From: CAYMFD01 sp964389475
GTDB lineage: Bacteria > Bacteroidota > Bacteroidia > Chitinophagales > Saprospiraceae
NCBI GenBank assembly: GCA_964389475.1
Contig: CAYMFD010000119.1
Coordinates: forward strand, 1-10,541
Reading direction: 5' to 3'
DNA: 10,541 nucleotides
The notes beneath the pieces were generated by a model that had not been told where the DNA came from, made no database searches, and was given only the letters and a program-made list of their open reading frames with translations. The position numbers and the translations under genes are program-made. Shown here piece by piece: positions 7,607-10,541 of the stretch (positions are counted from its first letter, which is position 1; each line of letters begins with the position of its first letter).

Positions 7607-8799
7607 ATACAGTAATAGATAAAGAACTAAAGCAAGAACTTGAGGCACTGAGAGCGGAGGGTCTATTTAAAAAAGAACGAATCATCACTACACCTCAAGC
7701 CGCTGCTATCGAGACTAGAGCTGGAGGTAGGGTACTTAACTTCTGCGCTAACAACTACCTAGGTCTATCGAGCCACCCTGATGTGATCAGTGCTGCCAAA
7801 GCAGCTATCGACACCCATGGTTTTGGTATGTCAAGTGTCCGATTTATATGCGGAACACAGGATATCCACAAGGAGCTAGAGCAGAAAATTGCTGCCTTTG
7901 TCGGGTGTGAGGATGCTATATTATACGCTGCGGCATTTGATGCTAATGGAGGTCTCTTCGAGCCTTTACTCAATAAAGAAGACGCCATCATCAGTGACAG
8001 CCTCAATCATGCTAGTATTATCGATGGTATCAGACTATGTAAGGCTGCCCGATATCGCTATGCCAGTAATGACATGCAGGACTTAGAGGCCAAGCTCAAA
8101 GAAGCCAAAGAGTCCGGTGCTCGCAGGATCATGATTGCTACGGACGGTGTCTTTAGTATGGATGGCATTATCGCTCAGATAGATAAGGTCTGTGACCTAG
8201 CAGACAAGTATGGTGCACTAGTGATGGTAGACGACTGCCATGCGACAGGATTTACCGGTATGACGGGTAGAGGTAGTGCCGAGCACTGCGGTGTATTAGG
8301 TCGCGTAGATATAGTTACCGGTACTTTTGGCAAGGCGCTAGGAGGAGCCAGTGGCGGATTTACTGCGGCTAGCAAAGAGATCGTCGAGATGCTACGTCAG
8401 AAGAGTCGTCCATATCTCTTTAGCAACACCCTAGCTCCCGCCATCGTAGGTGCCAGTATAGCTGTACTCGATGTATTGAGTGGCAGCACAGCTCTACGTG
8501 ATAAGCTCGAGTCCAATACCGATTTCTTCAGGCAAGGCATGGTAGACGCGGGATTTGACATCATACCAGGCACCCACCCTATCGTGCCCGTAATGCTATA
8601 TGATGCAGCACTCTCTCAGCGCTTTGCTGACCGCCTACTTGACGAGGGAATTTACGTTATCGGTTTCTTCTATCCAGTAGTGCCTAAGGGTAAAGCTAGG
8701 ATACGTGTACAGATCAGTGCCGCACACGAGCGAGCAGATCTCGAACATGCGATTTCGGCATTTACCAAGGTCGGCAAAGAACTCGGCGTAATTGGGTAA
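7603..8799 (+). CDS. kbl: 2-amino-3-ketobutyrate CoA ligase (glycine C-acetyltransferase)
   Basis: PLP enzyme that cleaves 2-amino-3-oxobutyrate with CoA into glycine and acetyl-CoA, directly after the dehydrogenase step. At 398 aa it is the length of E. coli Kbl. Visible sites: GFGMSSVRFICGT (73-85), the PLP-stacking His136 in LNHAS, D210-D-C-H213 in the cofactor pocket, and the Schiff-base Lys244 in GTFGKALGGASGGF. The alpha-oxoamine synthase family also holds BioF, HemA and serine palmitoyltransferase. The SVRFICGTQDIHKELE block and the dehydrogenase partner favour Kbl. It starts inside the stop codon of the upstream gene (4-bp overlap), which marks one operon. A 7-bp inverted repeat (CGTAATT, loop GGGT, AATTACG, 8787-8804) spans the stop codon but has no T-run, so it is not a convincing terminator. 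Confidence 0.95.
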   Translation: MNTVIDKELKQELEALRAEGLFKKERIITTPQAAAIETRAGGRVLNFCANNYLGLSSHPDVISAAKAAIDTHGFGMSSVRFICGTQDIHKELEQKIAAFVGCEDAILYAAAFDANGGLFEPLLNKEDAIISDSLNHASIIDGIRLCKAARYRYASNDMQDLEAKLKEAKESGARRIMIATDGVFSMDGIIAQIDKVCDLADKYGALVMVDDCHATGFTGMTGRGSAEHCGVLGRVDIVTGTFGKALGGASGGFTAASKEIVEMLRQKSRPYLFSNTLAPAIVGASIAVLDVLSGSTALRDKLESNTDFFRQGMVDAGFDIIPGTHPIVPVMLYDAALSQRFADRLLDEGIYVIGFFYPVVPKGKARIRVQISAAHERADLEHAISAFTKVGKELGVIG

Positions 8800-8816
8800 T
8801 TACGTCGTACTAGGCA

Positions 8817-8847
8817 TTGACATTTGACTATTTTAGTTCTAAGTTTG
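8817..8847 (+). promoter_or_regulatory. Bacteroidota-type promoter of rpoD
   Basis: The -7 element TAAGTTTG (8840-8847) fits TAnnTTTG exactly. TTG at 8817-8819 is the -33 element with a 20-bp spacer. Transcription would start near 8854, giving a leader of about 55 nt before the ATG at 8910. Another TTTG (8823-8826) lies too close to serve as -33. Confidence 0.7.
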
Positions 8848-8909
8848 TATGCTGTGGCTAATTGCAAGCGTGAGCAGCCCTTACTCTATTATCTAACTAA
8901 ATATCCTAC

Positions 8910-9779
8910 ATGAGACAGCTCAAGATTACCAAGTCTATAACTAACAGAGAGAGTCAGTCATTAGAGAAGTACTTACAAGAAATAGGCAAGGTAGATCTAC
9001 TCACTCCCGAAGAGGAAGTGTCTCTGGCACAGCGCATTAAGCAGGGAGATCAGTTAGCACTTGAAGCCCTTACCAAGGCCAATTTGCGTTTCGTTGTTTC
9101 TGTAGCTAAGCAGTACCAGAACCAGGGACTGTCACTATCTGACCTTATCAATGAGGGTAATTTGGGTCTGATCAAGGCAGCGCAACGTTTTGATGAGACG
9201 AGAGGATTTAAATTTATTTCTTACGCTGTATGGTGGATCAGACAATCTATTCTCCAGGCGCTAGCAGAGCAGTCAAGGATCGTACGTCTACCACTTAACA
9301 AAGTCGGGTCGCTTAACAAGATCAACAGAGCCTTCAGTGAGCTAGAGCAAGAGTTCGAAAGAGAGCCGTCGGCATCAGAGCTAGCCGAATTGCTAGATAT
9401 CAATACGGAGGAGGTAGAGACCACTCTTGGCGTGGCTGCTAGGCACGTATCTATGGATGCGCCATTCGTTGATGGAGAGGATAATAGTCTACTCGATGTA
9501 CTCGAAAATAAAAAGACCCCTGTTACTGATAACGACCTCGTCTACAGCCAGAGTCTGGCAGCAGAGATTGAGCGATCATTAGGTACGCTTACTGAGCGAC
9601 AGAGTGATGTCATCAAGCTGTACTTCGGTATCGGCGTAGAGCATCCAATGTCTCTAGAGGATATCGGTGAGAAGTTTGGCCTTACAAGAGAAAGGGTAAG
9701 ACAGATAAAGGACAAAGCGATCAACAAACTACGTAGCGCAAGTAGATCTAAGCTACTCAAGCAGTATCTAGGGTCGTAA
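8910..9779 (+). CDS. rpoD: Primary sigma factor RpoD (sigma-70 family, short Bacteroidota form)
   Basis: Housekeeping sigma subunit that directs RNA polymerase to promoters. The 289-aa protein lacks region 1.1 and the non-conserved insert of E. coli RpoD, as is normal for Bacteroidota. Region 1.2 is at about 15-48 (SLEKYLQEIGKVDLLTPEEE). Region 2 is at about 53-123, with NLRFVVSVAKQY, DLINEGNLGLIKA, the -10 melting and recognition part FKFISYAVWWIRQSI and the following ALAEQSR. Region 3 covers about 124-210. Region 4 runs from about 222, with LTERQSDVIKLYFG and the helix-turn-helix MSLEDIGEKFGLTRERVRQI (247-266) that reads the -33 element. All regions are intact, so this should be the main sigma factor rather than a specialised one. 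The gene is probably transcribed alone, from the promoter at 8817-8847 to the terminator at 9811-9843, which allows autoregulation. Confidence 0.96.
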   Translation: MRQLKITKSITNRESQSLEKYLQEIGKVDLLTPEEEVSLAQRIKQGDQLALEALTKANLRFVVSVAKQYQNQGLSLSDLINEGNLGLIKAAQRFDETRGFKFISYAVWWIRQSILQALAEQSRIVRLPLNKVGSLNKINRAFSELEQEFEREPSASELAELLDINTEEVETTLGVAARHVSMDAPFVDGEDNSLLDVLENKKTPVTDNDLVYSQSLAAEIERSLGTLTERQSDVIKLYFGIGVEHPMSLEDIGEKFGLTRERVRQIKDKAINKLRSASRSKLLKQYLGS

Positions 9780-9810
9780 TAGCACCTACAGTACTTGAAA
9801 GATTATAGAG

Positions 9811-9843
9811 GAGTTGTCAACCGTGTTGGCAGCTCTTTTTTTT
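9811..9843 (+). terminator. Intrinsic terminator of rpoD
   Basis: GAGTTGTCAAC (9811-9821), loop CGT, GTTGGCAGCTC (9825-9835), then eight T (9836-9843). The 11-bp stem contains two G-T wobbles. It begins 31 bp after the rpoD stop. Confidence 0.9.
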
Positions 9844-10217
9844 ATATCACTCTTTCTGCAGATGCTGGTGTATAGGTTTATGTGTAGACAGTAATATGTT
9901 AAACTAGACTTGGCGCATATACCATGGTAGAAACGATTCAAGTTGATGTCGCCAAGGTCCTACCCTTTGTGCCAGTCAGCCTGGCCATGACTACCCTTCG
10001 ACAGAATCGCGGACAACGGCCATATCAACCAACTGCCAGCTCCGCGCCTGCCTACCGTCCGATAGTTAGGCAAGGTTCGCTCGTTTGGATGACTGGAAGG
10101 TGAGCTACTCCCCCCCTTTACGCATAGATAAGGACTGCTGTACAGGTCACGAAATCAAGCCTTGTCTACACTCTCTATATCAAATCGGCTAAGACCGCTC
10201 TGACTACTCTTTACTTC
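9844..10217. other. Stretch without a convincing gene
   Basis: Between the rpoD terminator and the minus-strand terminator I see no supported gene, tRNA or promoter. One small open frame on the plus strand, 9924-10103 (59 codons, starting MVETIQVDVAK and ending VRQGSLVWMTGR), is preceded by a stop at 9900 and has no recognisable domain. Its C-terminal half is rich in Pro, Arg, Ala and Ser. A minus-strand frame over part of the same stretch is also open, so openness alone means little here. A run of seven C occurs at 10110-10116. The part 9930-10110 appears more GC-rich than the rest of the gap, so an eroded gene or a non-coding RNA cannot be excluded. Confidence 0.5.
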
Positions 10218-10251
10218 AATAAAGAAAGGGCGAGTGCAGTTGCACTCGCCC
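10218..10251 (-). terminator. Intrinsic terminator facing the 97-bp repeat array
   Basis: A perfect 11-bp stem, GGGCGAGTGCA (10228-10238) and TGCACTCGCCC (10241-10251). In practice this leaves a small loop after opening the central pairs. On the minus strand it is followed by TTTCTTTATTG; on the plus strand no T-run follows. It therefore ends transcripts that come from the right edge of the window, through the repeat array. No minus-strand gene is visible between it and the window end. Confidence 0.75.
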
Positions 10252-10304
10252 CTTAAGGATTATTGTTACTTAATAACCTATGTCTATCTGCTTAGTCTAG
10301 AATC

Positions 10305-10541
10305 GTATCACACCGATACGTGATCACTTGCTTACGCAAGATCTCACTACTCGAGTATGACACTCATCGACGACTAAGCGTCACTTGTACTTAGTCGATG
10401 AGTATCACACCGATACGTGATCACTTGCTTACGCAAGATCTCACTACTCGAGTATGACACTCATCGACGACTAAGCGTCACTTGTACTTAGTCGATGAGT
10501 ATCACACCGATACGTGATCACTTGCTTACGCAAGATCTCAC
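10305..10541. repeat. Perfect tandem array with 97-bp unit made of hairpins
   Basis: Copies begin at 10305, 10402 and 10499. The first two are complete and identical base for base; the third is cut by the window end after 43 bases and is also identical. Each unit contains four inverted repeats in a row: GTATC/GATAC (10305-10319), GTGA..CTTGC/GCAAG..TCAC (10320-10347), the palindrome TACTCGAGTA (10348-10357), and CTCATCGA..CTAAG/CTTAGTCGATGAG (10363-10402). It cannot encode a repeat protein: the period is 1 modulo 3 and the unit contains TGA, TAA and TAG, so every frame is closed within three units. To the left, CTTAGTC at 10291-10297 looks like the decayed end of one more copy. It is not a CRISPR array because no variable spacers exist. 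The total copy number is unknown. Confidence 0.95.
10305..10541 (-). ncRNA. Candidate structured RNA encoded by the repeat units
   Basis: The hairpins of the unit make better RNA on the minus strand. There, hairpin 2 is GUGA, GAU, CUUGC, loop GUAA, GCAAG, UGA, UCAC: a GNRA tetraloop closed by C-G, and an internal loop with tandem G-A/A-G mismatches plus U-U. On the plus strand the loop is UUAC and the mismatches are U-C, C-U and A-A. The long hairpin (10358-10407) has one imperfect pair that is G-U on the minus strand but C-A on the plus strand. A minus-strand terminator lies just past the array. No promoter is in view; it would lie beyond the window. A DNA-level role (protein binding, cruciforms) is the main alternative. 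Confidence 0.35.

Noticed and set aside
8787..8804. Terminator of the threonine operon
   Set aside because: The 7-bp AT-rich hairpin overlaps the stop codon and is not followed by a T-run.
10305..10541. CRISPR array or integron attC array
   Set aside because: Every base of the 97-bp unit repeats, so there are no spacers, and no cassette genes lie between units.
10305..10541. Repeat-protein coding region
   Set aside because: The period is not divisible by three, and stop triplets in the unit close all frames on the plus strand; none is open through the array on the minus strand either.

Overview
The window looks like chromosomal DNA of a member of the Bacteroidota, most likely a Saprospiria (Lewinella-like) relative. 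Four things point there: a short RpoD without region 1.1 (289 aa); two promoters that match the Bacteroidota TAnnTTTG -7 element; a secreted protein with a C-terminal type IX secretion (T9SS) sorting tail; and start codons preceded by A-rich sequence rather than clear Shine-Dalgarno sites. The taxonomic call is inference from protein families, not from a marker gene search.

Layout. Positions 1-207 are a gap built from degenerate short repeats. Positions 208-3270 (+) encode a short DNA polymerase III alpha subunit (DnaE type). Positions 3271-3494 are another repeat-rich gap. Positions 3510-5148 (+) hold a broken gene for a T9SS-secreted protein: the reading frame is interrupted by a one-base insertion near 3618-3621 and by an in-frame TAA at 4138. 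Positions 5149-5306 are a third gap that shares repeat words with the first two. On the minus strand follow a GNAT acetyltransferase (5307-5786), a terminator, and a DUF1573 lipoprotein (5883-6398) with its own promoter. Reading away from it on the plus strand is a two-gene threonine-degradation operon, an SDR-type L-threonine 3-dehydrogenase (6641-7606) and 2-amino-3-ketobutyrate CoA ligase (7603-8799). The primary sigma factor gene rpoD (8910-9779) follows, with a promoter and a strong terminator.

From 9844 to the end there is no convincing gene. The last 237 bases are a perfect tandem array with a 97-bp period. Every unit is almost entirely made of hairpins, and the array cannot be coding because the period is not a multiple of three. 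Several details (a GNRA tetraloop, a tandem G-A mismatch, a G-U wobble, and an intrinsic terminator placed just past the array) make sense only if the minus strand is the RNA strand. This array is the most unusual object in the window.

Functionally, the dehydrogenase and ligase act in sequence to turn threonine into glycine and acetyl-CoA. RpoD is the sigma factor expected to read the TAnnTTTG promoters seen upstream of itself and of the lipoprotein. The polymerase, acetyltransferase and lipoprotein have no obvious link with each other or with the operon.
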